A stretch of 64,000 bases of DNA from Methylocella silvestris (GCF_002891535.1 NZ_PDZR01000001.1:434001-498000), one strand, 5' to 3'; positions 26,318 through 35,708 are shown, counted from the first letter of the stretch. Notes: a model not told the origin generated them from the letters alone. Program-made: numbers and translations.

Positions 26318-26542
26318 AGCAGACCTCCCGGCTGTAGGGCCGGCGTCTTGAGCGCGCCGGCTCTGTTTTGGGCTTGGACCGCCGATTTGATTGCGCGGGC
26401 CGCGCCCGACGACGAAGACTCCACAAATTCTTTCTTAACGAATTCTTCACCCTAAATTGGGAAGCCTGTCCCGGCGAATTTATTCCGCCGCAAAGATCCG
26501 ATCTGCTGAGGACAGCCGTCCCACCCCGATCCCGAAAGCTGA

Positions 26543-27235
26543 ATGATAACTCTTTATCATCATCCCCTCTGCGCCCATTCGCGTTTCGTCAGGCTGCTGC
26601 TGGGGGAATATGGGATCGAACCACGCCTGATCGAAGAGGACTCCTTCGAGCGCCGCCGTGATTTTCTGATCCTCGACCCCGCCGGCCAGACGCCGGTGCT
26701 GATTGAGCATCCGTCCGTCGTCGTGCCGGGGGCGGCGACAATCGCCGAATATTTCGACGAGACGCGCGGCGTCTCGCTCGGCAAGCATCGGCTCTTGCCG
26801 GAAGATCCGCTGTCGCGCGTCGAAGTGCGGCGCCTCTCCGACTGGTTCGGCCAAAAATTCTTCGCCGAGGTCACCAATTGGCTCGTGACCGAAAAAGTCT
26901 ATAAGCGCTTTCGGCCGCGCGAGCGCGGCGGCGGCGCGCCGGACATGGATCTCGTGCGCGCGGCGCGCGCCAACATCCGCACCCATTTGCGTTATATTGA
27001 ATATCTGGCGGGCGGGCGGAAATGGCTCGCGGGGGAGCGGCTGTCGCACGCCGACCTTGCCGCCGCCGCCCAATTGTCCTGCGTCGATTTTCTGGGCGAC
27101 GTCCCATGGGAAGACTATGAAACGGCGAAGCTTTGGTACTCGAGAGTGAAATCACGTCCGGCGTTCCGCGCGCTGCTCGCCGATCGCCTGCCGGGGATGA
27201 GCCCGGCGCCGGTCTACGCGGATCTCGACTTCTGA
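26543..27235 (+). CDS. fzlA: FzlA-like glutathione S-transferase family protein
   Basis: GST-fold protein of 230 residues: a thioredoxin-like N-terminal domain (PLCAHSRFVRLLLGEYGIEPRLIEED, DPAGQTPVLIE) and an all-helical C-terminal domain ending RPAFRALLADRLPGMSPAPVYADLDF. The N-terminal pattern, the overall length and the conserved extreme C-terminus ending in ADLDF match FzlA, the alphaproteobacterial FtsZ-binding protein that links Z-ring curvature to septal wall synthesis. The next gene, queG, starts inside its 3' end. If not FzlA, it is another GST of the same subfamily. Confidence 0.75.
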   Translation: MITLYHHPLCAHSRFVRLLLGEYGIEPRLIEEDSFERRRDFLILDPAGQTPVLIEHPSVVVPGAATIAEYFDETRGVSLGKHRLLPEDPLSRVEVRRLSDWFGQKFFAEVTNWLVTEKVYKRFRPRERGGGAPDMDLVRAARANIRTHLRYIEYLAGGRKWLAGERLSHADLAAAAQLSCVDFLGDVPWEDYETAKLWYSRVKSRPAFRALLADRLPGMSPAPVYADLDF

Positions 27236-28392
27236 ACGAGCGCCTTGCGGCGCGGCTCGAAGCGAAAGCGAAGGAACTCGGCTTTGACGTCTTGAAAATC
27301 ACGCAGCCTTCGGTGGGCGGCGCCGGCGCGCGCCTCGCCGAGTGGATCGAGGCGGGCTTTGCCGGCGAGATGGACTGGATGGCGGAGACGGCAGAGCGCC
27401 GCGCCGACCCTGCGTTGATTTTCCCGCAGGCGCGCTCAGCGATCATGCTCGGCGTCAATTACGGCCCGGCGGCGAACCCGCTGGCGGGCCTTGCGCAAAA
27501 GAGCGCCGGCAATCTCTCGGTCTACGCCCGCAATCGCGACTATCACGATCTTATCAAGGGACGCCTCAAGCAGCTTGCGGGTTTTCTCTCGGCCGCCGCG
27601 CGCGCCGCCGGGCTGGAGGCGCCGCAGATCAAGGTTTTCGTCGATACCGCGCCCGTGATGGAAAAGCCGCTGGCGCAGGCGGCGGGGCTCGGCTGGCAGG
27701 GCAAGCACACCAATCTGGTCTCGCGCGAATTCGGCTCCTGGCTTTTCCTTGGCTCGATCTTCACCAGCCTCGAATTGCCGGCGGATCAGCCGGAGCGCGA
27801 TCATTGCGGCAATTGCAGCGCCTGTCTCGACATTTGCCCGACGCAGGCGTTCCCGGCGCCCCATGTGCTCGATGCGCGGCGCTGCATTTCCTATCTGACG
27901 ATCGAGCACAAGGGCCATATCGCGCCAGAATTTCGGGAGAAGATCGGCAACCGCATCTACGGTTGCGACGATTGCCTCGCGGTCTGCCCGTGGAATAAAT
28001 TTGCGCAGGACGCGCGCGAGATCAGGCTGCAGCCGCGGGACGATATGAGCGCGCCGCCGCTGGCCAAGTTGCTGCGGCTCAATGAGGCCGCGTTCAGAGA
28101 TCTGTTTTCGGGCAGTCCGGTCAAACGCATCGGCTTTGCGCGTTTCATGCGAAATGTGCTGATCGCGGCGGGCAATTCGGGCGCGCCGGAGCTTGGCCCG
28201 GAGGCCCTGCGCCATCTTGACGCCGCCTCGCCATTGATGCGGGCGATGGCCGTCTGGGCGCTGTCGCGCCTCGCGCCGGACTTGCTCGCGGATCATAACG
28301 CTCTGGCGGCGCGCGAAACGGATGTCGGGGCGCGCCGGGAATGGGCTGCGGCGCAAAACGCTCCGGATATTGAAAAGGGTCGGCTGTCATGA
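27133..28392 (+). CDS. queG: Epoxyqueuosine reductase QueG
   Basis: Cobalamin- and iron-sulfur-dependent enzyme for the last step of queuosine synthesis in tRNA wobble positions. Core motifs: YARNRDYHDLIKGRLKQL, FVDTAPVMEKPLAQAAGLGWQGKHTNLVSREFGSW, and two [4Fe-4S] sites CGNCSACLDICP and CDDCLAVCPW, followed by a HEAT-like C-terminus. The start is uncertain. The only canonical in-frame start is TTG at 27133, inside fzlA, and gives a 33-residue extension; homology begins around 27232, where the codon is CTG. It may be translated by coupling to fzlA. The stop overlaps the next gene. Confidence 0.92.
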   Translation: MVLESEITSGVPRAARRSPAGDEPGAGLRGSRLLNERLAARLEAKAKELGFDVLKITQPSVGGAGARLAEWIEAGFAGEMDWMAETAERRADPALIFPQARSAIMLGVNYGPAANPLAGLAQKSAGNLSVYARNRDYHDLIKGRLKQLAGFLSAAARAAGLEAPQIKVFVDTAPVMEKPLAQAAGLGWQGKHTNLVSREFGSWLFLGSIFTSLELPADQPERDHCGNCSACLDICPTQAFPAPHVLDARRCISYLTIEHKGHIAPEFREKIGNRIYGCDDCLAVCPWNKFAQDAREIRLQPRDDMSAPPLAKLLRLNEAAFRDLFSGSPVKRIGFARFMRNVLIAAGNSGAPELGPEALRHLDAASPLMRAMAVWALSRLAPDLLADHNALAARETDVGARREWAAAQNAPDIEKGRLS

Positions 28393-29264
28393 AGCTTTTT
28401 GCGTTTGGTCTTGGCTATTGCGCGCAGGATTTCATCGCGCGCTTCGGCGATTTGTTCGATCAGATTTGGGGCACCGTGCGCAGCGCCGACAAGGCGAAGG
28501 AGCTGGCGAACGAGAACGTCGAGGTCTTCGTGTTCGGGCCGGACCGCGAGGACCCCGGCATCACGGAGAAGATGCTCGCCGCCGATGTGCTCTTGATCTC
28601 GATCCCGCCCGGCGTCTCGGTCGATCCGGTTCTGGCGCGCTACGGCCAAAAAATCGCCAGCCTACGCACGCCGCAAATCATCGTCTATCTTTCGACGATC
28701 GGCGTCTATGGCGACCGGCAGGGCGAATGGGTCGATGAGAGCGGCGTTCCGACGCCGACCTCGCAGCGCTCGAAGACGCGGCTCAATGCCGAAAAATCCT
28801 GGGCTGCGATTGGCCGCAGCCGCGACAAGACGGTGCACATCCTGCGCCTCGCCGGCATTTACGGCCCCGGCCGCAACGCGCTTTTGAACCTCAGGGACGG
28901 CAAGGCGCACCGGTTGATCAAGCCCGATCAGGTGTTCAACCGCGTCCATGTCGAGGACATCAGCCGGGCCATCGCCGCCGCCATCGCGCATGAGGGACCG
29001 GGAGGCGTCTGGAACGTCTCGGACGATGCGCCCTCGCCGCCGCAGGATGTCGTCGCCTATGCCGCGAGCCTGATGGGGATCGAACCGCCGCCGGAGCAGC
29101 CGATCGAACTGGCTGAAAATATCTCGCCCATGACGCGCAGCTTTTACGCGGAGAACAAGCGCGCCTCGAACCGCAAGCTCAAGGAGGAGCTGCACGTCGA
29201 CCTCGCCTTCCCGACCTATCGCGTCGGGCTTGAGGCGCTGTGGCAGGCGGGCGAGGGGCGCTGA
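28389..29264 (+). CDS. NAD(P)-dependent epimerase/dehydratase family protein (extended SDR)
   Basis: Protein of 291 residues with an atypical nucleotide-binding start (MKLFAFGLGYCAQDFIARF) and the extended-SDR blocks YLSTIGVYGDRQGEWVDE and LRLAGIYGPGRNALLNLRDG, then a substrate part with FNRVHVEDISRAI. This YeeZ-like subgroup lacks the standard YxxxK; TQRSKTRLNAEKSW occupies that region. It is coupled to queG through an ATGA overlap, and the fzlA-queG-SDR order recurs in alphaproteobacteria. Substrate unknown. Confidence 0.85.
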   Translation: MKLFAFGLGYCAQDFIARFGDLFDQIWGTVRSADKAKELANENVEVFVFGPDREDPGITEKMLAADVLLISIPPGVSVDPVLARYGQKIASLRTPQIIVYLSTIGVYGDRQGEWVDESGVPTPTSQRSKTRLNAEKSWAAIGRSRDKTVHILRLAGIYGPGRNALLNLRDGKAHRLIKPDQVFNRVHVEDISRAIAAAIAHEGPGGVWNVSDDAPSPPQDVVAYAASLMGIEPPPEQPIELAENISPMTRSFYAENKRASNRKLKEELHVDLAFPTYRVGLEALWQAGEGR

Positions 29265-29270
29265 GGTCGC

Positions 29271-30161
29271 TCAGCCGTCGGTCTTGATGAAGTCGACAAA
29301 GGCCCGCAGCGGCGCCGGCATGTGGATCCGGCTTGCATAATAGAGGAAGGGGCCGGAAAAGCTCTGGCCCCAGGGCTCGAGGATGGCGACAAGCTCGCCG
29401 GTCTCGAGCCGCGGCAGCAAAAACTCCTCAAAGCCATAGATCACGCCAAGCCCCGCGACCGCCGCGGCCACTTCGAGTTCGGCCGTGTTGGCGACGAGCG
29501 GGCCTTCGGGGCTGATCTTTACGACCTCGCCGCCGCATTCGAATTCCCAGGGCGATGTAACGCCGCTCTCGAAACGATGGCGGATGCAGCGATGGTTGAC
29601 GAGCTCTTTCGGATGCGCCGGCTCTGCGTGCGCCGCCAGATAGGCGGGCGAGGCCGCCGCGACGAAACGCTGGACGCGCGGCCCAATCGGCACGGCGATC
29701 ATGTCACGCGCGAGGCGCTCCTCATAGCGCACGCCGGCGTCAAAGCCCGCGGCAAGCACGTCGATGAAACTGTCGCTGGCCATGACTTCCAGCGTCACCC
29801 CAGGGTGGGCGGCCAAGAAACGGCAGGCGATCGGCGGCAGGATTTTTGCCGCGACGATCCCTGGCGCGTTGAGCCGCAGCACGCCCCTTGGACTGTCGCG
29901 GAAGCTGTTGACGGCGTCGAGCGCGCCCGCGATATCGCTGAGCGCCGGAGCCAGCCGCTCCATCAGCCGCATTCCAGCTTCCGTCGGCGTCACGCTGCGC
30001 GTCGTGCGGTTGAGCAGGCGCACGCCGAGCCGAGCTTCGAGGCGGCGCAGGGCCTCCGAGAGCGAAGACGCGGAGCCGCCCCGCAGTGCGGCTGCGCCGC
30101 GAAAGCTTCGCGCCTGAGCGACGGCGACGAAAGCGTCGAGCTCGGACAAATTGGGCGGCAT
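29271..30161 (-). CDS. LysR-family transcriptional regulator
   Basis: Protein of 296 residues with an N-terminal winged helix (LDAFVAVAQARSFRGAAALRGGSASSLSEALRRLEARLGVRLLNRTTRSV) and a LysR substrate-binding domain. It is divergently transcribed from an aldo/keto reductase with about 100 bases between them, so it probably controls that gene and itself. A GTTCA-N4-TGAAC palindrome in the gap is a plausible binding site. Its stop lies 7 bases from the epimerase gene end. Confidence 0.92.
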   Translation of the reverse strand: MPPNLSELDAFVAVAQARSFRGAAALRGGSASSLSEALRRLEARLGVRLLNRTTRSVTPTEAGMRLMERLAPALSDIAGALDAVNSFRDSPRGVLRLNAPGIVAAKILPPIACRFLAAHPGVTLEVMASDSFIDVLAAGFDAGVRYEERLARDMIAVPIGPRVQRFVAAASPAYLAAHAEPAHPKELVNHRCIRHRFESGVTSPWEFECGGEVVKISPEGPLVANTAELEVAAAVAGLGVIYGFEEFLLPRLETGELVAILEPWGQSFSGPFLYYASRIHMPAPLRAFVDFIKTDG

Positions 30162-30183
30162 CGTTCGCTCCTCCGTACGCTGC

Positions 30184-30197
30184 GTTCAGAATTGAAC
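30184..30197. promoter_or_regulatory. Palindromic operator candidate between LysR and AKR genes
   Basis: GTTCAGAATTGAAC: a 5-bp inverted repeat around 4 bases in the divergent promoter region, about 23 bases from the LysR start and 67 from the reductase start. It resembles, but does not exactly fit, the T-N11-A LysR box. Confidence 0.35.
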
Positions 30198-30263
30198 GGA
30201 TTATCGCACAGGAGGCCCGGCCCTATAATCATGTCTTCCAGTAAAAGAAATGGGAGCTTGCCA

Positions 30264-31259
30264 ATGAAAACGCGTCAACTTGGGGCCAAAGGGCCGCCGG
30301 TCTCGGCCATCGGCCTTGGCTGCATGGGAATGTCGGATCTCTATGGAAAGTCAGATCGGGACGAAGGCATCGCGACCTTCCATGCGGCGCTCGATGCGGG
30401 CGTGACCCTTCTCGACACCGGGGATTTCTATGGCATGGGCCATAATGAGATGCTGATCGCCGAGGCGCTGCAGGGGGTAAGCCGCGACGCCTTTCAGGTC
30501 AGCGTCAAATTTGGGGCGCAACGCGACCCCGCCGGCGCCTTTATCGGTCTCGACGCCCGCCCGCAGGCGGTCAAGACGTCGCTTGCCTATTCGCTGCGCC
30601 GGATGCGGCTCGACTATATCGACCTCTATCGCCCGGCGCGCCTCGATCCGAATGTGCCGATCGAGGACACGATCGGCGCCATCGCGGATATGGTCAAGGC
30701 CGGCTATGTCAGGCAAATCGGCCTGTCCGAGGTCGGCAGCGAGACGCTGCGGCGCGCGGCCGCCGTGCATCCGATCGCGGATCTGCAAATCGAATATTCG
30801 CTGATCTCGCGTGAGATTGAGAGCGGCGTTCTCTCCACATGCCGCGAACTTGGAATCGCGCTCACGGCCTATGGCGTGCTGTCGCGCGGATTGATTAGCG
30901 GGCATTGGCGCCCCGGGCCGCTCGAGCCGGGCGATTTTCGCGCGCGCAGTCCGCGTTTTCAGGAGGGCAATGTCGACAAGAATCTTCAGCTCGTCGAGGC
31001 GCTGCGGAAACTTGCCGCAGACAAGGGCGCAAGCGTCGCGCAGATTGCGATCGCCTGGGTTCTGGCGCAGGGCGAGGACATCATCCCGCTCATCGGCGCG
31101 CGGCGGCGCGACCGTCTTGCCGAGGCGCTCGGCGCCCTCGACGTTACGCTGACGCCGCGGGAGTTTGCCGCCATCGAGGCGATCGCGCCAAAAGGCGTCG
31201 CCGCGGGCCAGCGCTACGACGCCGCCCAGATGGCACATCTCGACAGCGAGCGGGGATAG
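30264..31259 (+). CDS. Aldo/keto reductase
   Basis: NADPH-dependent reductase of the AKR superfamily, 331 residues from the ATG with GGGAG 7 bases upstream. The TIM-barrel shows MKTRQLGAKGPPVSAIGLGCMGMSDLYG, then catalytic Asp51, Tyr56 and Lys82. The position of the catalytic His is unusual: instead of the common YQHRVD the protein reads YRPARLDPNVPIED (residues 122-135). This variant occurs in a known AKR subset. The frame is open far upstream, but that part is a shadow of the LysR gene. Its end is 3 bases from the convergent phytochrome gene. Confidence 0.9.
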   Translation: MKTRQLGAKGPPVSAIGLGCMGMSDLYGKSDRDEGIATFHAALDAGVTLLDTGDFYGMGHNEMLIAEALQGVSRDAFQVSVKFGAQRDPAGAFIGLDARPQAVKTSLAYSLRRMRLDYIDLYRPARLDPNVPIEDTIGAIADMVKAGYVRQIGLSEVGSETLRRAAAVHPIADLQIEYSLISREIESGVLSTCRELGIALTAYGVLSRGLISGHWRPGPLEPGDFRARSPRFQEGNVDKNLQLVEALRKLAADKGASVAQIAIAWVLAQGEDIIPLIGARRRDRLAEALGALDVTLTPREFAAIEAIAPKGVAAGQRYDAAQMAHLDSERG

Positions 31260-31262
31260 GTC

Positions 31263-33392
31263 TCAGGGCGGTCCACGCAGCGGCGCCGATAGCGTCACGC
31301 GCAGGCCCGGCTTGTTGTCCTCATAGGTGAGCTCGCCGCCGAGCTGCGACACGAGGGCCTCCAGCATTCGCGCGCCAAATCCTTTACGCGCCGCCGGCGC
31401 CTTGCCGGCGCCCCTGTCGGAGAGGACGAGGCGCAGGTTGCCGTGCTCTTCGCTCAGTTTGAGGACGACCGGGCCCGGCGCGCCGCCATAGGCATATTTG
31501 TTGGCGTTGATCAAAAGCTCCGTCAGAATGAGGCCGAGAGCGATCGCCTGATCGGTTGACGCCGAGACCGGCGCAAGGTCGAGCGTGATATTTTCCGTCC
31601 AGCCGGATCCGAGGGCGATGATGGCGTCGGCGACAAGCTCCTCGAAATAGCGGCTGAGTTCGAGGATTTCGATCTGGTCGCCGCGATAGAGGCGCTTGTG
31701 CAACAAGGCGACGGCGCCGATGCGCCGGTTCGCCTCGTCGATCGCGGCGCGCAGGCTGGAGTCCTGCGACTGCATGCCCTGGAGTGTAAGGAAGCTGGAG
31801 ACGAGCTGCAGGCTGTTTTGAACGCGATGGTTCACTTCCCCAATCAGATATTGTTTCTGCTCGAGCAGAAGATCCTTGTCCCGCAGCGTGTCAGTCAAGC
31901 GCCGGTTAAGGTCGCGCACGCGCCAGTTCTGGCGCGCTTCGAGCACGGCGCTGGCGAGCTGCGCCGACGCCTCGATCTCGGCGAGGCTCCAGTCGCGCGC
32001 CCGGCCGAACACCGTCTCGGACCACATCTCGAAGGAGGCGCGCGGCGTCAGCTCGGCGGCCGCGCCGGCTTGGGGATCTTTGTGCGGATTGCCAGCCCAT
32101 TTGACGATTTCGATCTTCTCGGCGCGAAACCACAAGATCAGCCAGGGCTCCTCGAAAGACAGCACCGCCGCGACGACGCCGCTGGCCGGCGCCCGATACG
32201 CCGCGGCCTCGGGATAGAGCTGCGCCAACCGGTCGGTGGAAAAGGACGTCTTTCCGCGCGAAACGATCCAGCGGGCGAGGGCGGATATTTCGTGGTTTTT
32301 CGGACCTTCCCCGCCAGCGATCAGGTCGGCGCCGCGCAGGATGGCGACGCCGTCGCTGCGCAACATCCGCGCGAGCTCGGCGAGATGGTTCGAAACGGCG
32401 TCGTTAAGCGACCCCTCCCGCGCGAGCACCTCGACCAGTCCGGCTGAAAAATTGGTCAGCCGCAGCTGCTCGCGATAGGTCTCAGCCTCTTCCCTGGCCT
32501 TGATCTGCTGCGCGAGGGAGACGGCAAGCGCCCGGCAGACGTTGCGCGCATCATGGGTAAGGCCGAGCGGCTGCATGTTGTGGCAGGCGATCAGCCCCCA
32601 AAGCCGACCGCCCGTCACGATGGAAACCGAGGCGGAGGCGCAAACGCCCATATTGCGCAAATATTGCAAATGGATCGGCGAGACGCTGCGCAGCGCGCAA
32701 TCGCTGAGGTCGAGAGCCGCCGTTGGCCCCGAGGGCCGCAGCGGCACAGCTTGATAGTCGATCGTCGGGATCGTCCTCACGAGATTGCGGACGTAGAGCG
32801 CCCGCGCCTGCCGGGGAATATCGGAGGCGGGAAAGTGATGATGCAGAAAAGACCCAAGATCTTCGCAACGCGATTCCGCGACAACGCGGCCTGAGTCGTC
32901 GTCAAGGAAGCGGTAAACCATCACCCGGTCGAAGCCTGTCAGCGCGCGGAATTTTTCAGCGGCGACGTCGCAAAGCTGCTGAATATTGTCTGTGTTTTGA
33001 AACTCCGTGGTCGCCGCTTCGAGCTCAGAGAGAACAAACGCGGCCGGCGACGCGTCTGTTGACGCTGGCTCGAACTCGACAAAAAGGACGTCCTTCGTGG
33101 CGTGAACACTGACGTCGAGCCGCTCTGCTCCCGCTGTTTCGATCCGCCCCAGAAAAAGACCTGCAGGCCCCTCCGGCGTTTCCGCCGCGCGCGCCGCCCA
33201 CGCCTCGCCGATGAAATCAGACAGGGGGCGGGACAGCCAATCCCCTGCGCCGAGGCGACCTTCCACGTCGCCAGCCGCCATATTTACGCTCAAGCTCTCG
33301 CGCCCGGCGACCAGCAATAGCCCATGCGGCTGGATAGCCCCCGGAACGTGAATCGGTTCGCGGTCGCAGGCGGTGATATTTATGAGATCCAT
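31263..33392 (-). CDS. Bacteriophytochrome sensor histidine kinase (HWE/HisKA_2 type)
   Basis: Red/far-red photoreceptor kinase of 709 residues. The start MDLINITACDREPIHVPGAIQPHG carries Cys9, the biliverdin attachment site of bacteriophytochromes, in a PAS_2 domain. A GAF domain follows with PASDIPRQAR (Asp191 contacts the bilin), VSPIHLQYLRNMGV and WGLIACHN; then a PHY domain. The output is a HisKA_2/HWE kinase with the phosphoacceptor His522 in EVNHRVQNSLQLV and an ATPase domain with LTELLINANKYAYGG. No response regulator lies beside it. The frame is open upstream of 33392 but loses similarity there. It is encoded tail-to-tail with the aldo/keto reductase. Confidence 0.92.
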   Translation of the reverse strand: MDLINITACDREPIHVPGAIQPHGLLLVAGRESLSVNMAAGDVEGRLGAGDWLSRPLSDFIGEAWAARAAETPEGPAGLFLGRIETAGAERLDVSVHATKDVLFVEFEPASTDASPAAFVLSELEAATTEFQNTDNIQQLCDVAAEKFRALTGFDRVMVYRFLDDDSGRVVAESRCEDLGSFLHHHFPASDIPRQARALYVRNLVRTIPTIDYQAVPLRPSGPTAALDLSDCALRSVSPIHLQYLRNMGVCASASVSIVTGGRLWGLIACHNMQPLGLTHDARNVCRALAVSLAQQIKAREEAETYREQLRLTNFSAGLVEVLAREGSLNDAVSNHLAELARMLRSDGVAILRGADLIAGGEGPKNHEISALARWIVSRGKTSFSTDRLAQLYPEAAAYRAPASGVVAAVLSFEEPWLILWFRAEKIEIVKWAGNPHKDPQAGAAAELTPRASFEMWSETVFGRARDWSLAEIEASAQLASAVLEARQNWRVRDLNRRLTDTLRDKDLLLEQKQYLIGEVNHRVQNSLQLVSSFLTLQGMQSQDSSLRAAIDEANRRIGAVALLHKRLYRGDQIEILELSRYFEELVADAIIALGSGWTENITLDLAPVSASTDQAIALGLILTELLINANKYAYGGAPGPVVLKLSEEHGNLRLVLSDRGAGKAPAARKGFGARMLEALVSQLGGELTYEDNKPGLRVTLSAPLRGPP

Positions 33393-33599
33393 GGCGCCTC
33401 TTCGGACATCTACGCATGAATGCGCTTCTTGCGTAAGCCGGGGCGCAGTCGAGGTGGTCGAAACCCAGGAAATAGGGCGGCTCTGGCGGAGCTTCGTGAC
33501 GAGCGTTTCGCGCGCGCCATATTGGCCGCGCCCGACGCGATCGGCTATCATCGTCGCCAAATTCCTGGACCTGCGCAGTTTTGCGCCTGGAGGCCATTG

Positions 33600-35669
33600 A
33601 TGACGAAGTCGCACCCGGGCGAGGCCAATCCTCTGCTCGAACCCTGGACCGGGCCGTTCGAGGCGCCGCCCTTCGACCTCATCCGCTCCGATGAATTTCG
33701 TGCCGCGTTCGATCGCGCGCTGGCCGAGGCGCGGGCCGAAACCGACGCCATCGCGGCCAATCCAGAGCCGCCGACCTTCGCCAATACGATTGAGGCGGTC
33801 GAGCGCAGCGGGAAGAACCTCGACAAGGTCGCCAGCGTCTTTTTCAATCTCGTCGGCACGGATTCCGATGAAACGCTGGAAGCGGTCGAGCGCGACATGG
33901 CGCCGATCCTGTCGCGTCATCGCAGCGCGTTCTTTCTGAACGAGGCCCTGTTCGCGCGGGTGGCGGAGCTGTACGCCAATCGCGCAAAGCTCGGCCTCGA
34001 TCCCGAGCAGGCCCGCGTGCTCGAGCGCTATCATCTGAATTTCACGCGCAACGGCGCCGGCCTGCCGCCAGCGGCCAAGGCGCGCCTCGCCGATATCGGC
34101 GAGCGGCTCGCCAGCCTTGGCGCGCAATTCGGCCAGAATGTTTTGGCCGACGAAAAAGCCTATCTGCTGATTCTCGACATTGAAGATCTCGGCGGCCTGC
34201 CCGATTTTCTGATTGCCAGCGCGGCGCGCATCGCCGCCGAGCGCGGCCATCCCGGCAAATATGGGATCACCCTGTCGCGTTCGAGCATCGAGCCTTTCCT
34301 GCAGTTCTCAAACCGCCGCGACCTGAGGGAACGGGCGTTCCGCGCATGGTCGGCGCGCGGCGAAAGCGACGGCCACACGGATAATCGCCCGATCGCGGCC
34401 GAAATGGTGAGGCTCAGGGCCGAGCGCGCGGCGCTTCTTGGCTATGAGAGCTTCGCCCATTTCCGCCTCGCCGACACCATGGCGAAGACGCCGCAGGCGG
34501 CGCTCGATCTCCTGGAATCGGTCTGGACGCCGGCGGTGCGGCGCGCCGCGGAGGAGGAGGGGGCGCTGCAAAAGCTCGCCGCCGCCGAGGGAGAGAATTT
34601 CGCCATCGCGCCCTGGGACTGGCGCTACTATGCGGAAAAGCAGCGCAAGGCCGAATTTGACCTCGATGAGGGTGAGATCAAACCTTATCTGCAGCTCGGC
34701 AAATTGATCGAGGCCGCCTTCTACGCCGCCAACCGGCTGTTTGGGCTCAGTTTTACTGAACGGTTCGACATTCCGCTCTACAACAAGGGGGCGCGCGCCT
34801 TCGAGGTCGCGCGGGACGGCAAGCCGGTCGCGCTGTTCATCGGCGATTATCTGGCGCGGTCGTCAAAACGTAGCGGCGCGTGGATGAGCGATTTTCGCGG
34901 CCAGCACAAGCTCGATGGCGCGCAATTGCCGATCATCGTCAATGTCATGAATTTTGCGCAAGGCGGGGAGGGCGAGCCGAGCCTGCTCAGCTTCGATGAC
35001 GCGCGCACCTTGTTCCATGAATTCGGCCACGGTCTGCACGGCATGCTGTCCGACGTGACCTATCCGACGCTTTCGGGCACCAATGTCGCGCGCGACTTCG
35101 TCGAATTTCCCTCGCAGCTCTATGAGCACTGGCTCGAGCAGCCCGAGATCTTGCGCCGCTTTGCGCTGCATTATGAGACGGGCGCGCCGATGCCGGAGAC
35201 GCTGATCGAAAAGCTCGTCGCCGCGCGAAAATTCAATCAGGGCTTCGCGACGCTCGAATATGCCGCCTCGGCGCTGGTCGACCTCAGCCTGCATCTCAAC
35301 GCGACGCCGGAGGATCTCGACGTCGTCGCGCTCGAGCAGAAGGAGCTGGCGCGCATCGGCATGCCGGAGGCGATCGCCATGCGTCACCGCACGCCGCATT
35401 TCCAGCACATCTTCTCCGGCGAATCCTATTCGGCCGGCTATTACAGCTATCTCTGGTCGGAAATTCTCGACGCGGACGGTTTTGAGGCCTTTCACGAGAC
35501 AGGCGACATCTTCCATACGGAGACGGCGCGGCGGCTGCATGATTTCGTCTACGCCGCCGGCGGCAGCCGCGACTATGAGGCGGCCTACGCTGGGTTTCGC
35601 GGACGGGCGCCGTCGCCGGAAGCTCTGCTGCGCAAGCGTGGTCTCGACGGCGCGCCGGCGGAAGGCTAG
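33600..35669 (+). CDS. M3-family zinc metallopeptidase (oligopeptidase A / Dcp type)
   Basis: Cytoplasmic thimet-type peptidase of 689 residues that degrades short peptides. The start ATG at 33600 has CTGGAGG upstream; the longer open frame is not family-like. The zinc motif HEFGH at 473-477, with GTNVARDFVEFPSQLYEHW downstream holding the third ligand Glu, defines the family; FLNEALFARV, KYGITLSRSSIEPFLQFS and GESYSAGYYSYLWSEILDAD are typical of the OpdA/Dcp group. The TAG stop is part of a hairpin stem at 35667-35700. Confidence 0.93.
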   Translation: MTKSHPGEANPLLEPWTGPFEAPPFDLIRSDEFRAAFDRALAEARAETDAIAANPEPPTFANTIEAVERSGKNLDKVASVFFNLVGTDSDETLEAVERDMAPILSRHRSAFFLNEALFARVAELYANRAKLGLDPEQARVLERYHLNFTRNGAGLPPAAKARLADIGERLASLGAQFGQNVLADEKAYLLILDIEDLGGLPDFLIASAARIAAERGHPGKYGITLSRSSIEPFLQFSNRRDLRERAFRAWSARGESDGHTDNRPIAAEMVRLRAERAALLGYESFAHFRLADTMAKTPQAALDLLESVWTPAVRRAAEEEGALQKLAAAEGENFAIAPWDWRYYAEKQRKAEFDLDEGEIKPYLQLGKLIEAAFYAANRLFGLSFTERFDIPLYNKGARAFEVARDGKPVALFIGDYLARSSKRSGAWMSDFRGQHKLDGAQLPIIVNVMNFAQGGEGEPSLLSFDDARTLFHEFGHGLHGMLSDVTYPTLSGTNVARDFVEFPSQLYEHWLEQPEILRRFALHYETGAPMPETLIEKLVAARKFNQGFATLEYAASALVDLSLHLNATPEDLDVVALEQKELARIGMPEAIAMRHRTPHFQHIFSGESYSAGYYSYLWSEILDADGFEAFHETGDIFHTETARRLHDFVYAAGGSRDYEAAYAGFRGRAPSPEALLRKRGLDGAPAEG

Positions 35670-35700
35670 AGCAAAGTCGATCTGACAGACTTTTGCTCTA
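35667..35700 (+). terminator. Hairpin that includes the M3 peptidase stop codon
   Basis: TAGAGCAAAGTC pairs with GACTTTTGCTCTA (one bulged T) around a 9-base loop. The stem begins at the TAG stop of the upstream gene. It may end transcription of this gene and, from the other side, of the convergent DsbA-like gene. Confidence 0.55.
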
Positions 35701-35708
35701 ACCTGTTG

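Noticed and set aside
29322-30263. Long N-terminal extension of the aldo/keto reductase
   Set aside because: It is antisense to the LysR gene; a Shine-Dalgarno and the family N-terminus mark 30264 as the start.
33393-34250. N-terminal extension of the bacteriophytochrome
   Set aside because: Overlaps the M3 peptidase gene in antisense and lacks similarity; the Cys-containing phytochrome N-terminus begins at 33392.
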